From Streptomyces albipurpureus (GTDB lineage: Bacteria; Actinomycetota; Actinomycetes; Streptomycetales; Streptomycetaceae), in NCBI RefSeq assembly GCF_023701525.1, contig NZ_JAMQAW010000030.1, positions 144,157 through 208,156 of the forward strand: DNA of 64,000 nt, written 5' to 3'. A program made the translations under genes and the position numbers. The notes below the pieces were generated by a model. That model ran no database searches. It saw only the letters and a program-made list of their open reading frames with translations, and was not told where the DNA came from. This document shows, piece after piece, positions 53,222-62,030 of the stretch; within the stretch, counting starts at the first letter, position 1, and every line of letters starts with the position of its first letter.

Positions 53222-54475
53222 CTACTTCTTGGACGACGGGTGCTTGGGCCGCTGCTGGCCCTTGCGCTGTCCCGCCTTGGGCTGCTGGCGTGCGGCAGGC
53301 TTGCCGGCCGTCTTCGGCTTCGCATCCTGCGGCGCTTCCTTCCGGAGCGAGATCGCCTCGGAATCGGTGTCGCCGCTGGTCTTGGCGCCACTCTGGGCAC
53401 CTGCGGTGTGACGCTTGGCCTTGGTCTGCCGCTTGGGCTGCTGGCGCTTGTGGGCGGCACTGCCCTCGACGTCGGCGACCGCTGTATCGCTCTTGGCCAC
53501 ATTGCCGTCGGCCTGAGCCGCAAAGCCCGCCTTGGCCAGACCAGAGATAAAACGGCGCTCGTTGTCATTGCGGTCCGGGCCCTTGGCGACGATGGCCGAG
53601 ACGACATTGCGCTTACGCCGGGACCGCACCTCGCCGCGGGCGGTCGCGCCCTTCAGCAGCCGGTGCAGATACTGGTCCTGGGCCTTGCTGCCGGGGGTGG
53701 GGTTCTGGTTGATCACATACATCTGCTGGCCCATGGTCCACACATTGGTGGTCAGCCAGTAGACGAGAACACCCACGGGGAAGTTGATGCCCATCACGGC
53801 GAAGATGACCGGGAAGATGTACATCAGCATCTTCTGCTGCTGCATGTAAGGCGTCTTGACCGTCAGGTCGACGTTCTTGGCCATCAGCTGGCGCTGGGTG
53901 TAGAACTGCGACGCCGACATCATGATGATCATGATCGCGGTGACCACACGGACATCGGTCAGCGAGGCCTGGAGGGCCTCCACCTTGCCGGGGCTGTCCG
54001 TGAACTTGGACGCCAGCGGGGCGCCGAAGATATGTGCCTGACGGGCGCTGTCGAGCAGCGACTCATTGATGACACCAACGGTCTTGCCCGATGCGATGTT
54101 GGAGAGCACGTAGTACAGGGCGAAGAAGAACGGCGACTGCGCGAGGATCGGAAGGCACGAGGAGAGCGGATTGGTGCCCGTCTCCTTGTACAGCTTCATC
54201 ATCTCTTCGGACTGACGCTGCTTGTCGCTCTTGTAGCGCTCCTGGATCGCCTTCATCTTCGGCTGGAGCGCCTGCATGTTCCGCATCGACTTGATCTGCT
54301 TCACGAAGAGCGGGATCAGACAGATGCGGATCAGGACCACCAGCGACACGATGGACAGTCCCCAGGCCCAGCCCGTATCGGCGCCGAAGACCGCCCCGTA
54401 GAGCTTGTGGAACTGGACGATGATCCACGAAACAGGTGTGGTGATAAAACTGAAGAGACTGGCAATCGTGTCCAC
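53222..54475 (-). CDS. yidC: Membrane protein insertase YidC
   Basis: This 417-residue protein has an N-terminal membrane segment, then the conserved 60KD_IMP core with five helices in all (LSIVSLVVLIRICLIPLFVKQ, LPILAQSPFFFALYYVLS). A cytoplasmic hairpin with MKAIQERYKSDKQRQSEEM lies between. The C-terminal 120 residues are a long Lys/Arg/Ala-rich tail typical of Gram-positive YidC proteins, which helps ribosome contact. Short spacing to yidD and jag suggests one transcript. Confidence 0.97.
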   Translation of the reverse strand: MDTIASLFSFITTPVSWIIVQFHKLYGAVFGADTGWAWGLSIVSLVVLIRICLIPLFVKQIKSMRNMQALQPKMKAIQERYKSDKQRQSEEMMKLYKETGTNPLSSCLPILAQSPFFFALYYVLSNIASGKTVGVINESLLDSARQAHIFGAPLASKFTDSPGKVEALQASLTDVRVVTAIMIIMMSASQFYTQRQLMAKNVDLTVKTPYMQQQKMLMYIFPVIFAVMGINFPVGVLVYWLTTNVWTMGQQMYVINQNPTPGSKAQDQYLHRLLKGATARGEVRSRRKRNVVSAIVAKGPDRNDNERRFISGLAKAGFAAQADGNVAKSDTAVADVEGSAAHKRQQPKRQTKAKRHTAGAQSGAKTSGDTDSEAISLRKEAPQDAKPKTAGKPAARQQPKAGQRKGQQRPKHPSSKK

Positions 54476-54478
54476 TAA

Positions 54479-54838
54479 TCAGGCTCCTTGAGCTTTGGGC
54501 GAGGTCTCTGCTGCCGGTTCCAGGGGTTGAGGGGTCGGCCCCTGGGAAGGCACATCGGCGGCGGAGTGCCCGCCCTTGTTGCCACGTACGGCATCGCGCA
54601 GCATTTCGTGCCACCGCGGACGTTTACGGGGCGGCACATGGTCCACACCGCCGGGCGACCACGGGTTGCACCGCAGAATCCGCCAGGCGGTAAGGGCCGT
54701 GCCTTTCACCGCACCGTGTCGGTCGATGGCCGTGTATCCGTAGTGGGAACACGACGGGTAATACCGGCAGACAGGCCCCAGCAAGGGACTGATCGTCCAC
54801 TGGTACAGCTTGATCAGAGCCAGCAGCGGGTACTTCAT
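54479..54838 (-). CDS. yidD: Membrane protein insertion efficiency factor YidD
   Basis: This 119-residue protein has the conserved YidD core: IKLYQWTISPLLGPVCRYYPSCSHYG, then AWRILRCNPWSPGGVDHVP. Together with a basic Pro-rich C-terminus this is diagnostic. YidD aids YidC-dependent membrane insertion. Its start overlaps the end of rnpA by four bases and it ends three bases before yidC. Confidence 0.95.
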   Translation of the reverse strand: MKYPLLALIKLYQWTISPLLGPVCRYYPSCSHYGYTAIDRHGAVKGTALTAWRILRCNPWSPGGVDHVPPRKRPRWHEMLRDAVRGNKGGHSAADVPSQGPTPQPLEPAAETSPKAQGA

Positions 54839-55206
54839 CGCGCGCCCCCTCCCAGCAGCCGCTGGAGGGCGGCATCCAGGTCTTGGGCCAGCTGTTCATA
54901 AGCGGCGTCGCCCGCACCGGGCAGCGCCCGTACGACCACCAGGCTACCGGGGGGCAGCGTGGCAAGCCGTTCGCGTATGAGATGCCGCAGCCGGCGCTTG
55001 ACCTGGTTGCGTACGACCGCTCCGCCCACTGCCTTGCTCACGACGAAACCCGCACACGTCGGGGGAGCGCTCTCCCCAGGCGCGTGCGGGTCCGGTGAAC
55101 CGCTGCGTAGATGGACAACGAGGAGTGGGCGTCCTGCCCGGCGTCCCCGTCGTACCGCGGTCGCGAAGTCCTCGCGCCGCCTCAGCCGATTCTCGGTAGG
55201 CAGCAC
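54835..55206 (-). CDS. rnpA: Ribonuclease P protein component
   Basis: This 123-residue basic protein has the RNR motif region (VVRNQVKRRLRHLIRERL) and the N-terminal RLRRREDFATAVRRGRR of RnpA. It helps the RNase P RNA mature tRNA 5' ends. The gene follows rpmH by 18 bases and overlaps yidD by four. Confidence 0.97.
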   Translation of the reverse strand: MLPTENRLRRREDFATAVRRGRRAGRPLLVVHLRSGSPDPHAPGESAPPTCAGFVVSKAVGGAVVRNQVKRRLRHLIRERLATLPPGSLVVVRALPGAGDAAYEQLAQDLDAALQRLLGGGAR

Positions 55207-55224
55207 GTCATGACCTGTATGCGA

Positions 55225-55362
55225 TTAGGCGGACAGGCTGGCGCGACCCTTGCCACGGCGAGACGCGAGAATCGCGCGGCCGGCACGGGTACGCATGCGA
55301 AGACGGAAACCGTGGGTCTTCGCACGACGACGGTTGTTCGGCTGGAAGGTGCGCTTGCTCAC
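55225..55362 (-). CDS. rpmH: 50S ribosomal protein L34
   Basis: This 45-residue, strongly basic protein reads MSKRTFQPNNRRRAKTHGF and on to GRAILASRRGKGR and the C-terminal SLSA, the near-invariant L34 sequence. The GTG start lies seven bases after GGAG. It is the first gene of the rpmH-rnpA-yidD-yidC-jag run, with a promoter at 55528-55557. Confidence 0.98.
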   Translation of the reverse strand: MSKRTFQPNNRRRAKTHGFRLRMRTRAGRAILASRRGKGRASLSA

Positions 55363-55527
55363 TCGGGGGCTCCAGAAATGATTCGTAGATGGCGGGACAT
55401 CGCCTGGCTGTCACCGTGCGCCCACGAGTAGCTCGCGTTTCGCCCGAGTGCACCGCTTCCCATCACGGAACGTGAGGTTTGCCCATCGGAGGCAGGCGGC
55501 AGCAGCCATCGACAACTCGACCTGTTT

Positions 55528-55557
55528 ACGGTACGCGCGGCTACGCCATCCGGTCAA
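55528..55557 (-). promoter_or_regulatory. rpmH promoter
   Basis: On the minus strand TTGACC (55552-55557), 18 bases, then TACCGT (55528-55533): a good vegetative (HrdB-type) promoter for rpmH. Confidence 0.65.
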
Positions 55558-55591
55558 ACCAGGGTTGCATCGACGGCCACTATGCACAGGC

Positions 55592-55600
55592 TGTGGACAA
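55592..55600 (-). promoter_or_regulatory. DnaA box in the dnaA promoter region
   Basis: TGTGGACAA is the complement of TTGTCCACA, the preferred Streptomyces DnaA box. It ends four bases before the dnaA -35 element, a position suited to autoregulation. Confidence 0.8.
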
Positions 55601-55604
55601 CAAC

Positions 55605-55634
55605 TTGAACCGCGCGGGTCGCCGTGACTACCTT
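55605..55634 (+). promoter_or_regulatory. dnaA promoter
   Basis: TTGAAC, 18 bases, then TACCTT, followed about 90 bases later by the dnaA GTG start. It fits the vegetative consensus. Confidence 0.6.
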
Positions 55635-55732
55635 GGCTGAACTCCGAACCCTTTCCTTTCTGTCCTTGCCTGTCCTTCCCATCCCCGTCCCAAGAACCAC
55701 ACCTTCGTGGGACCTGTGAGAGAGCGTGCCCT

Positions 55733-57547
55733 GTGGCTGATGTACCTGCCGATCTTGCCGCAGTGTGGCCACGCGTGCTGGAACAACTCCTCGCGGATGG
55801 CCAGGCGGGCATCGAGCCCAAGGACCGGCAGTGGGTCGAACGCTGCCAGCCGCTGGCGCTGGTCTCCGACACCGCTCTCCTCGCCGCGCCCAATGAGTGG
55901 AGCAAGCGCGTCCTGGAGGGCCGGCTTGCTTCGTTGATCAGCGAAACCCTGAGCCGGGAGTGCGGACGCCCGATCCGTATCGCGATCACCGTCGATGACT
56001 CAGTGGGCGAGCAGCCGGCTCCCCGGCCACCCGGTCCGCAGTCCCAGGGACCCCGCTATCAGGGCCCTCAGCGGGATGACTACCAGGGTTCGCAGCGCGA
56101 TGAGTACCAGGGCTCCCAGCGCGATGAAGCCCCGGACGACCGCTATCAGCAGAGCGATCGCTACGGCGGATACACCCGGCGCCCGGTCGAGGACGGGCTG
56201 CCGGAGATCCGCCCCGCCTACCCGGAGTACCAACAGCAGCGGCCCGAACCCGGGGCCTGGCCCCAGTCCCAGGCCGACCTGTCGTGGCAGCAGCCGCGGC
56301 TCGGTGGCTTCCAGGACCGTGATCCGTACGCCTCGACCCGCCCGCCCCAGCACGACTACCGCTCCCCCCAGCCGTCCGATCGCCAGTCATACGACAACGG
56401 TCGGTCGGAGCGCCATGACAGGTCGGAGGGTCCCTCCCCCCGCCGTGGCGTCCCCTCGGGCGCGCCCGGACCGCTGGGCGCGCAGCCGTCTCCGGCGCCT
56501 GGGCCGGGTGAGCCACATGCCCGCCTGAATCCCAAGTACCTCTTCGACACCTTCGTCATCGGCGCGTCCAACCGGTTTGCGCACGCCGCCGCCGTCGCCG
56601 TCGCGGAGGCTCCGGCCAAGGCGTACAACCCGCTCTTCATCTACGGGGAGTCGGGACTCGGCAAGACGCACCTACTCCATGCGATCGGGCACTACGCGCG
56701 GAGCCTGTACCCGGGTACGCGGGTGCGTTACGTCAGCTCGGAGGAGTTCACCAACGAGTTCATCAACTCGATCCGGGACGGCAAGGGCGACACCTTCCGC
56801 AAGCGCTACCGGGATGTCGACATCCTCTTGGTCGACGACATCCAGTTCCTGGCGAGCAAGGAGTCGACTCAGGAGGAGTTCTTCCACACCTTCAATACGC
56901 TCCACAACGCCAACAAACAGATCGTGCTGTCCTCTGACCGGCCGCCCAAGCAGCTGATCACCCTGGAGGACCGGCTGCGCAACCGCTTCGAGTGGGGTCT
57001 GACCACCGATGTGCAGCCTCCCGAGCTGGAGACCCGGATCGCCATCCTGCGCAAGAAGGCGGTCCAGGAGCAGCTGAACGCTCCGCCGGAGGTGCTTGAG
57101 TTCATCGCCTCGCGGATCTCGCGCAACATCCGCGAGTTGGAGGGGGCGTTGATCCGGGTGACGGCGTTCGCCTCGCTCAATCGGCAGCCGGTCGACCTCG
57201 GGCTCACCGAGATCGTGTTGAAGGACCTGATCCCCGGGGGAGAGGACTCCGCACCCGAGATCACCGCGGGGGCGATCATGGCGGCCACCGCCGACTACTT
57301 CGGACTGACGGTGGAGGACCTCTGCGGGTCCTCCAGGAGCCGGGTGCTGGTCACGGCCCGGCAGATCGCCATGTATCTCTGCCGTGAGCTGACCGATCTC
57401 TCCCTACCCAAGATCGGCGCGCAGTTCGGCGGGCGCGACCATACGACGGTGATGCACGCGGACCGGAAGATCCGCGCGCTGATGGCGGAGCGCCGGTCGA
57501 TCTACAACCAGGTCACCGAGCTGACCAACCGCATCAAGAACGGCTAG
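55733..57547 (+). CDS. dnaA: Chromosomal replication initiator DnaA
   Basis: This 604-residue protein has all four domains. Domain I is about 1-85. An unusually long domain II of about 180 residues is rich in Gln, Arg, Pro and Tyr with YQGSQRDE-like repeats. Domain III is the AAA+ ATPase with Walker A G305-ESGLGKT312 and Walker B LLVDDIQF near 366. Domain IV carries the DnaA-box-binding GGRDHTTVMHADRKI. A long domain II is known for Streptomyces DnaA. It starts at GTG 55733 and reads toward oriC. Confidence 0.98.
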   Translation: MADVPADLAAVWPRVLEQLLADGQAGIEPKDRQWVERCQPLALVSDTALLAAPNEWSKRVLEGRLASLISETLSRECGRPIRIAITVDDSVGEQPAPRPPGPQSQGPRYQGPQRDDYQGSQRDEYQGSQRDEAPDDRYQQSDRYGGYTRRPVEDGLPEIRPAYPEYQQQRPEPGAWPQSQADLSWQQPRLGGFQDRDPYASTRPPQHDYRSPQPSDRQSYDNGRSERHDRSEGPSPRRGVPSGAPGPLGAQPSPAPGPGEPHARLNPKYLFDTFVIGASNRFAHAAAVAVAEAPAKAYNPLFIYGESGLGKTHLLHAIGHYARSLYPGTRVRYVSSEEFTNEFINSIRDGKGDTFRKRYRDVDILLVDDIQFLASKESTQEEFFHTFNTLHNANKQIVLSSDRPPKQLITLEDRLRNRFEWGLTTDVQPPELETRIAILRKKAVQEQLNAPPEVLEFIASRISRNIRELEGALIRVTAFASLNRQPVDLGLTEIVLKDLIPGGEDSAPEITAGAIMAATADYFGLTVEDLCGSSRSRVLVTARQIAMYLCRELTDLSLPKIGAQFGGRDHTTVMHADRKIRALMAERRSIYNQVTELTNRIKNG

Positions 57548-57670
57548 CCGACCGTCGGAGGACGGCCGGGCGACGTCGTACGGCTCGGTGGCACATGACC
57601 GGCCCGAGTCGACCTCCTGGGCCGTCCAGCGACTACCGCGGCCGTCCGGTGGGCCCGTTCGCAGCAAGGC

Positions 57671-57707
57671 GAAAGCGCCTCGGAGGCTGGCACTCCGGGG
57701 CGCTTTC
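57671..57707 (+). terminator. Terminator of dnaA
   Basis: GAAAGCGCCTCGGAG and CTCCGGGGCGCTTTC form a 15-bp stem with one G-U pair around a 7-base loop, 124 bases past the dnaA stop. Confidence 0.8.
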
Positions 57708-57718
57708 CCGTCTTCTGA

Positions 57719-57762
57719 GTCGCCCTCCACCACGCGGAAAGTCGCTCTCCACCACGCGGAAA
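57719..57762. repeat. 22-bp tandem direct repeat at the edge of oriC
   Basis: Two adjacent copies of a 22-mer (57719-57740 and 57741-57762) differ by a single C/T. Each contains CTCCACCACGCGG. It is not a DnaA box. Confidence 0.85.
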
Positions 57763-57900
57763 CCTGGCCCTGCGGCGTTCTCCCACGCGGCCGATCGCGG
57801 CCCTGAGGGCTCTTTGCGACGGTCTTGGACCCCTGCTTGGGCTCTTCTCGGCGTGATGCGGGCGGGTCATCGAGCTCCGGAGTGTTCGAATACGGGCTCT

Positions 57901-58480
57901 CAACCCGGAGTTCTCCACAGATCGGGGGAGAATTCTCCGTCCACAGCCTGGGGACTACCAAGTTGTCCAGATCTCATCCACAGGCTGGACCCCCGGTAGA
58001 TGATCATCCCAGGTCAACACCCTGTGGAATTGTGGCAAACAGTTTTCCACAGCCTGTGGACAGACTTTTCATCCACAGGCCCCGCTCGGGCTTGTCCACC
58101 GGCACCCCACAGGCAACGCCGGGTTGCCCACAGCTTCTCCACACCGCTGTCCACTGTTCGGCAACAAAAAGCCCGCTCTCACCGTGTCGAGTGAAAGCGG
58201 TCACACCAAGGAGGCGGATTGGCCTGTGGGGAACCTGGGTAAAGCTGGGGACGACCCTGGGGAGAAGTGACCCCAACCTGTGCATCGAATGTGCAGAACT
58301 TTTCTGTGTCCACAGAAGCACGGGGTTGTCCACCGGTTGTACCCACAGGCCCGGTGGACAAAAAACAGGTGCTGACCTGGGAAAACGACGTTATCCACCG
58401 TTTCCACAGGCCCTACTACTACTGCCACAGATAGTTAGCGGGGAATTGGTTTCGAAGTGGGGACTGTGGACAACTCGCCC
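57901..58480. other. oriC: Chromosomal replication origin oriC
   Basis: The dnaA-dnaN intergenic region carries about nineteen DnaA-box-like 9-mers on both strands. The closest to consensus are TTGTCCACA at 58465-58473 (complement), TCATCCACA at 57974 and 58069, CCGTCCACA at 57937, CTGTCCACA at 58055-58063 (complement), TTCTCCACA at 57911 and 58135, and TTTTCCACA at 58043. Variants with a final C (TTGTCCACC at 58092 and 58326, TTATCCACC at 58391) fill in. Density, location and number agree with Streptomyces oriC, which has no single obvious AT-rich 13-mer set. The full dnaA-dnaN gap is 1075 bases. Confidence 0.93.
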
Positions 58481-58622
58481 CGGAAGCCGACGACACCTCT
58501 GGTCACGACTTGACCCCGAGCAGCGCCGACTGTCGGCGGCGTACGTCAGACTGGTCCCCGGCAACACAGCCGACGACAGAGGCCAGCAACGGCGAGCCAG
58601 CAACAAGCAGGAGGCGGTTCCG

Positions 58623-59753
58623 GTGAAGATCCGGGTTGAGCGCGATGTACTGGCGGAGGCGGTGGCCTGGGTGGCCCGGAGCCTCCCGGCCCGTCCGCCG
58701 GCGCCCGTACTCGCTGGCCTTCTGCTGAAGGCCGAGAACGGAGCGCTCAGCTTTTCCAGCTTCGACTACGAGGTCTCCGCGAAGGTCTCGGTGGAAGCCG
58801 AGGTCGAGGAAGACGGCACGGTGCTCGTCTCCGGTCGGCTGCTCGCCGACATCTGCCGTGCCCTGCCCAACCGCCCGGTGGAGATTTCCACAGACGGTGT
58901 ACGAGCGACCGTGGTCTGCGGCTCCTCCCGCTTCACCCTCCACACCCTGCCCGTGGAGGAGTACCCGGCACTGCCGCAGATGCCCACCGCGACCGGCACG
59001 GTCCCCGGAGAGGTCTTCGCCTCCGCCGCCGCCCAGGTCGCCATCGCGGCCGGCCGCGACGACACCCTCCCCGTCCTCACCGGCGTACGGATCGAGATCG
59101 AGGGCGACACGGTCACCCTCGCCTCCACCGACCGCTACCGCTTCGCCGTCCGAGAGTTCCTCTGGAAGCCCGAGAACCCGGACACCTCTGCGGTCGCACT
59201 GGTCCCCGCAAAGACCCTGCTCGACACCGCCAAGGCTCTGACCAGCGGTGACACCGTCACCCTCGCACTCGCCGGCTCAGGTAAGGGCGAAGGGCTGATC
59301 GGTTTCGAAGGTGCTGGCCGACTGACCACGACACGGCTGCTCGAAGGCGACCTGCCCAAGTACCGGACGCTCTTCCCCACCGAGTTCAACTCGGTCGCGG
59401 TGATCGAGACCGCCCCCTTCGTCGAGGCCGTGAAGCGTGTTGCCCTGGTGGCCGAGCGGAACACTCCCGTCCGCCTCAGCTTCGAGCAGGGTGTGCTGAT
59501 CCTGGAAGCCGGTTCCAGCGACGACGCACAGGCTGTGGAGCGCGTCGACGCCCAGCTGGAAGGCGATGACATCTCGATCGCCTTCAACCCGAACTTCCTG
59601 CTCGACGGTCTGAGCGCGATCGATTCGCCGGTCGCCCAGCTGTCGTTCACCACCTCGACCAAGCCCGCGCTGCTCAGTGGCAAGCCCGCTGTGGATGCCG
59701 AGGCGGACGAGGCGTACAAGTACCTGATCATGCCCGTGCGGCTCTCCGGCTGA
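58623..59753 (+). CDS. dnaN: DNA polymerase III beta subunit (sliding clamp)
   Basis: I start this 376-residue protein at GTG 58623, preceded by AGGAGG; the open frame runs back through oriC and that part is not coding. The three clamp domains are present, with LASTDRYRFAV (167-177), LPKYRTLFP and the C-terminal IMPVRL segment lining the partner-binding cleft. The dimeric ring tethers the polymerase. It is also the local reference for the clamp-like half of the MerR fusion at 15227-16318. Confidence 0.98.
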   Translation: MKIRVERDVLAEAVAWVARSLPARPPAPVLAGLLLKAENGALSFSSFDYEVSAKVSVEAEVEEDGTVLVSGRLLADICRALPNRPVEISTDGVRATVVCGSSRFTLHTLPVEEYPALPQMPTATGTVPGEVFASAAAQVAIAAGRDDTLPVLTGVRIEIEGDTVTLASTDRYRFAVREFLWKPENPDTSAVALVPAKTLLDTAKALTSGDTVTLALAGSGKGEGLIGFEGAGRLTTTRLLEGDLPKYRTLFPTEFNSVAVIETAPFVEAVKRVALVAERNTPVRLSFEQGVLILEAGSSDDAQAVERVDAQLEGDDISIAFNPNFLLDGLSAIDSPVAQLSFTTSTKPALLSGKPAVDAEADEAYKYLIMPVRLSG

Positions 59754-59795
59754 GTTTCGGGTCGCCCTCGCCGGCAGCCTCCAGCGCACTCCTCG

Positions 59796-59824
59796 CGGGC
59801 CTGCTCACACCCCGAGCAGGCCCG
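59796..59824 (+). terminator. Terminator of dnaN
   Basis: CGGGCCTGCTC and GAGCAGGCCCG pair perfectly around a 7-base loop, 43 bases past the dnaN stop. Confidence 0.8.
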
Positions 59825-59831
59825 TCGGGCT

Positions 59832-59854
59832 GCCTACGCCAGTCCGGCGTAGGC
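59832..59854. terminator. Second hairpin between dnaN and gnd
   Basis: GCCTACGCC and GGCGTAGGC pair around a 5-base loop, eight bases after the dnaN terminator. It may be a backup terminator or lie in the gnd leader. Confidence 0.5.
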
Positions 59855-59900
59855 TCGGGACCGGTTACGCATCGGCATTCGACGCTTAAGGACAGTCAAG

Positions 59901-60779
59901 ATGGAGCTCGGGCTCATCGGCCTCGGCAAAATGGGCGGCAACATGCGCGAGCGCATCCGCCGTGCAGGCCACACCGTCATCGGCTACGACCGCAACCCTG
60001 ACCTCGCCGATGTCCACAGCCTCCAGGAACTTGTGGACAAGCTGAAGGGCCCCCGAGTGGTGTGGGTGATGGTCCCGGCCGGGGCCGCGACCCAGTCGAC
60101 CGTCGATGAGCTGGCTGAGCTGCTCTCCCCCGGTGACATCGTCGTGGACGGTGGAAACTCCCGCTGGACCGACGATGAGAAGCACGCCGTCGAACTGGGC
60201 ATCAAGGGCATCGGCTTTGTCGACTGCGGAGTCTCCGGCGGTGTCTGGGGCCTGGAGAACGGCTACGCGCTGATGTACGGCGGGGACACCGAGCACGTGG
60301 CCCGGGTGCAGCCGGTCTTCGACGCGCTCAAGCCCGAGGGCGAGTTCGGTTCGGTCCACGCGGGCAAGGTCGGTGCCGGCCACTTCGCCAAGATGGTCCA
60401 CAACGGCATTGAGTACGCCATGATGCAGGCCTACGCCGAGGGCTGGGAGCTCTTGGAGAAGGTCGACTCGGTCACCGATGTGCGCGAGGTCTTCCGCTCC
60501 TGGCAGGAAGGCACGGTCATCCGTTCCTGGCTGCTCGATCTCGCGGTCAACGCCCTGGACGAGGACGAGCACCTCGACAAGCTGCGAGGCTTCGCACAGG
60601 ACAGCGGCGAGGGCCGCTGGACCGTGGAGGCCGCCATCGACAACGCCGTGCCGCTGCCCGCGATCACCGCATCGCTGTTCGCGCGGTTCGCTTCGCGGCA
60701 GGACGATTCCCCGCAGATGAAGATGATCGCCGCGCTGCGCAACCAGTTCGGTGGCCATGCGGTGGAGAACAAGAAGTAA
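59901..60779 (+). CDS. gnd: 6-phosphogluconate dehydrogenase (decarboxylating), short form
   Basis: This 292-residue protein has a Rossmann start MELGLIGLGKMGGNMRERI, the DGGNSRWTDD and GVSGGVWGLENGYALMYGG substrate segments and the catalytic HNGIEYAMMQAYAEG. It is the short, mostly NAD-preferring type rather than the 470-residue NADP enzyme. It produces ribulose-5-phosphate. Insertion of this gene between dnaN and recF is typical of Streptomyces. recF follows after 33 bases. Confidence 0.95.
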   Translation: MELGLIGLGKMGGNMRERIRRAGHTVIGYDRNPDLADVHSLQELVDKLKGPRVVWVMVPAGAATQSTVDELAELLSPGDIVVDGGNSRWTDDEKHAVELGIKGIGFVDCGVSGGVWGLENGYALMYGGDTEHVARVQPVFDALKPEGEFGSVHAGKVGAGHFAKMVHNGIEYAMMQAYAEGWELLEKVDSVTDVREVFRSWQEGTVIRSWLLDLAVNALDEDEHLDKLRGFAQDSGEGRWTVEAAIDNAVPLPAITASLFARFASRQDDSPQMKMIAALRNQFGGHAVENKK

Positions 60780-60812
60780 GAGCCCTGAGCCGGGGGAGGT
60801 CGGCCTACATCC

Positions 60813-62030
60813 ATGCACGTAACGCATCTGTCACTGGCCGACTTCCGCTCGTACGCCCGGGTCGAGGTCCCACTCGACCCGGGCGTCAGCGCGTTCGTGG
60901 GGGCGAACGGGCAGGGGAAGACCAATCTCGTCGAGGCCATCGGATATCTGGCCACCCTGTCCAGCCACCGGGTCTCCTCGGACGCCCCGCTGGTGCGCGC
61001 GGGTGCCGAGCGGGCCGTGATCCGCGCGGCGATCACCCAGGGTGATCGCTCTCAGCTGGTCGAGCTCGAACTGAACCCTGGCCGGGCCAACCGAGCGCGT
61101 ATCAATAGATCGTCGCAGGTCAGACCGCGTGACGTGGTGGGGATCGTGCGCACGGTCCTCTTTGCGCCGGAGGATTTGGCACTGGTGAAGGGCGACCCGG
61201 GCGATCGCCGTCGATTCCTCGATGAGCTGGTCACCACGCGCTCGCCGCGGATGGCCGGGGTGCGCTCTGACTATGAGCGGGTACTCAGGCAGCGCAACTC
61301 CCTCCTGAAGTCCGCGGCCATGGCACGGCGCCATGGAGTGACCAAGTCGACCCGGGGGGCGGGCCGCGGTTCGGCGGATGCCTCAGGCACCCCGGAGTCC
61401 ACGGGTTCGTCAGGCGGCTCCGGAGCGGACCTTTCGACGCTGGATGTGTGGGACCAGCATCTGGCCCATACGGGAGCCGAGCTCTTGGCGCAGCGGATCG
61501 AGCTGATCAGGGTGCTCCAGCCGCTGACCGAGAAGTCATATGAGTCGCTTGCTCCCGGTGGTGGCCCCATTGCCCTGGAGTACCGTTCCTCCGCCGGTTT
61601 GATCATCGAGCAGGGCGACAAGCCCCCCAGCCGGCAAGAGTTGTACGACCAGCTGATCGTTGCGCTGGGCGAGGCCCGCAAACAAGAGATCGAGCGGGGA
61701 GTGACCCTGGTCGGGCCGCACCGGGACGAGTTGGTGCTCGGCCTGGGCCAGCTGCCCGCGAAGGGGTACGCCAGCCACGGCGAGTGTTGGTCCTTCGCCC
61801 TGGCGCTACGGCTGGCCTCGTACGACCTACTGCGTTCCGAGGGCAATGAGCCGGTGCTCGTTCTGGACGATGTCTTTGCCGAGCTTGATGCCCGACGGCG
61901 GGAGCGGCTGGCGGAACTCGTGGCTCCTGGAGAGCAGGTGCTGGTGACCGCAGCGGTCGATGACGATGTGCCGAAGGTGCTCTCCGGCGCGCGGTACGCC
62001 GTCGCCGACGGAGAGGTGGGGCGGCTATGA
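60813..62030 (+). CDS. recF: DNA replication and repair protein RecF
   Basis: This 405-residue SMC-like ATPase has Walker A G30-ANGQGKT37 and a Walker B region VLVLDDVFAELDARRRERL with the D-loop near the C-terminus. It acts with RecO and RecR at gaps. A Ser/Gly-rich insert (about residues 170-208, TRGAGRGSADASGTPESTGS) interrupts the arm between the two lobes and makes the protein longer than the usual 360-370 residues. The stop overlaps the next gene start (ATGA). Confidence 0.96.
   Translation: MHVTHLSLADFRSYARVEVPLDPGVSAFVGANGQGKTNLVEAIGYLATLSSHRVSSDAPLVRAGAERAVIRAAITQGDRSQLVELELNPGRANRARINRSSQVRPRDVVGIVRTVLFAPEDLALVKGDPGDRRRFLDELVTTRSPRMAGVRSDYERVLRQRNSLLKSAAMARRHGVTKSTRGAGRGSADASGTPESTGSSGGSGADLSTLDVWDQHLAHTGAELLAQRIELIRVLQPLTEKSYESLAPGGGPIALEYRSSAGLIIEQGDKPPSRQELYDQLIVALGEARKQEIERGVTLVGPHRDELVLGLGQLPAKGYASHGECWSFALALRLASYDLLRSEGNEPVLVLDDVFAELDARRRERLAELVAPGEQVLVTAAVDDDVPKVLSGARYAVADGEVGRL

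Larger units (their letters stand above)
55363..55732. other. rpmH-dnaA divergent promoter region
   Basis: This 370-base stretch carries the rpmH promoter on the minus strand, the dnaA promoter on the plus strand and a perfect DnaA box between. No gene is seen. Confidence 0.75.
57548..57900. other. dnaA downstream spacer
   Basis: This holds the dnaA terminator hairpin and a 22-bp tandem repeat before the DnaA-box field begins. No gene is supported. Confidence 0.6.

Noticed and set aside
53165..54478. Plus-strand open frame of 437 codons opposite jag and yidC
   Set aside because: YidC is clear on the other strand; this frame is a shadow.
57825..58622. Extension of dnaN upstream through oriC
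   Set aside because: It covers the DnaA-box field and lacks any domain; the GTG at 58623 with AGGAGG is the start.
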